Positions 53,213 through 53,479 of a DNA stretch of 53,479 nucleotides are shown here, in pieces. Both the position numbers and the translations under genes were made by a program. Within the stretch, counting starts at the first letter, position 1. Each line of letters begins with the position of its first letter. Origin of the DNA: Mogibacterium pumilum. GTDB taxonomy: Bacteria; Bacillota; Clostridia; Peptostreptococcales; Anaerovoracaceae. The notes under the pieces are model-generated. The model made no database searches. It saw only the letters and a program-made list of their open reading frames with translations, and was not told where the DNA came from. The stretch covers positions 801,209-854,687 of the forward strand of contig NZ_CP016199.1 of assembly GCF_002243385.1 (NCBI RefSeq), read 5' to 3'.

Positions 53213-53479
53213 GTGTGCCGGGCATGGCACAGTTCTTACTGGTGAGAGTCCAGTCACGGGTATTTACCGCCAAGTGTAGCGAACCGCAAGCGGAAAGCAG
53301 TAATGCTCAAGTGAAGGAAGCGGTGTAGCAAAGCCATCGAGCCTACGAACAGAAACCGGATACAAGGCTAAACGGTGGGTGAGGTTGCTACACAAACCGA
53401 AGCCCAAAAGGTAAACGTATCACCGAGACAGTAAATCTGGAGGTTGTGTGGCGAAAGAACTATGTCTTACCCCGGGAGA
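53213..53479 (+). mobile_element. Group II intron, 5' part (group IIC-like), cut by the window edge
   Basis: The element opens with GTGTGCCGGGCATGG, the GUGYG-type 5' end of group II introns. Close to it are GGTGAGAGTCC and, further in, GAGGTTGCTACAC and CTTACCCCGGGAGA, blocks that resemble the Oceanobacillus iheyensis group IIC intron as I remember it. It begins four bases past a terminator hairpin, the classical group IIC insertion site. Domains I to III and the start of domain IV fit in the 267 bases shown. The reverse transcriptase gene, domain V and the 3' end would lie beyond the window, so activity cannot be judged. Confidence 0.88.

Noticed and set aside
1-53479. Further selenocysteine UGA codons
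   Set aside because: The recognised redox genes (trxB, CoA disulfide reductase fusion, C_GCAxxG_C_C, glutaredoxin-like) are full length with cysteines at their active sites; only selD needs read-through.
1-53479. CRISPR array, prophage or insertion sequence
   Set aside because: No regularly spaced repeats, integrase, transposase or structural phage genes are seen; the only mobile element is the intron at the right edge.

Overview
The window looks like a chromosomal segment of an anaerobic, low-to-mid GC Clostridia-type Firmicute. Evidence is the strong AGGAGG ribosome-binding sites, some TTG and GTG starts, an HrcA/CIRCE heat-shock operon, a complete selenocysteine apparatus, and oxygen-sensitive redox families such as C_GCAxxG_C_C and a coenzyme A disulfide reductase fusion. 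A Mogibacterium/Anaerovoracaceae-like source is my guess from gene content; no 16S gene is present to confirm it. There is no phage, plasmid or CRISPR signal. The only mobile element is the 5' part of a group II intron at the right edge.

Layout. 1-1245: end of threonine synthase and an ACT-domain protein. 1381-8980: selenium island with a selenium-type LysR regulator, selD and a cysteine desulfurase on the minus strand, then divergently tRNA-Sec, selA, selB and a lipoprotein. The selD gene itself has an in-frame UGA at its catalytic position, followed by a bacterial SECIS-like hairpin, so it is evidently a selenoprotein. 9124-11120: htpG with a degenerate CIRCE operator. 11334-16286: thioredoxin reductase, an Mrp-type Fe-S carrier, and an ArsR repressor with a four-part CoA-disulfide reductase/rhodanese/TusA/DsrE fusion. 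16650-20937: a cupin-type regulator with the potABCD polyamine importer, then a second LysR gene. 22009-25132: an LVIVD beta-propeller protein, then a C_GCAxxG_C_C protein paired with a TDT-family transporter. 25311-30303: hrcA-grpE-dnaK-dnaJ with a perfect CIRCE. 30392-33026: a translationally coupled pair encoding an acyl-CoA synthetase alpha-like protein and a tandem Lrp-like protein of unknown job. 33275-38449, all minus strand: glutaredoxin-like protein, exonuclease III, GH25 lysozyme, DNA polymerase IV, purine permease. 38763-53142, nearly all plus strand: galE, rpsB-tsf, an M20 dipeptidase, a two-gene ABC exporter, a phosphodiesterase (minus strand), a hydrolase, purC, mntP, a Na/Pi symporter and a galactokinase-like protein that seems to lack its ATP loop. 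53213-end: group IIC-like intron placed four bases behind a terminator.

How the parts fit. SelD makes selenophosphate from selenide, possibly mobilised by the neighbouring desulfurase. SelA loads it onto tRNA-Sec and SelB delivers the tRNA at UGA codons, including the one in selD, so the pathway depends on its own output. HrcA probably controls both its own operon and htpG. The thiol/persulfide genes (trxB, CoA-disulfide reductase fusion, C_GCAxxG_C_C, glutaredoxin-like) suggest active sulfur and redox handling. The best candidates for something little described are the Lrp-like/acyl-CoA ligase alpha pair, the C_GCAxxG_C_C plus TDT pair and the galactokinase-like probable pseudoenzyme. All functional statements rest on reading motifs by eye; no database search was run.
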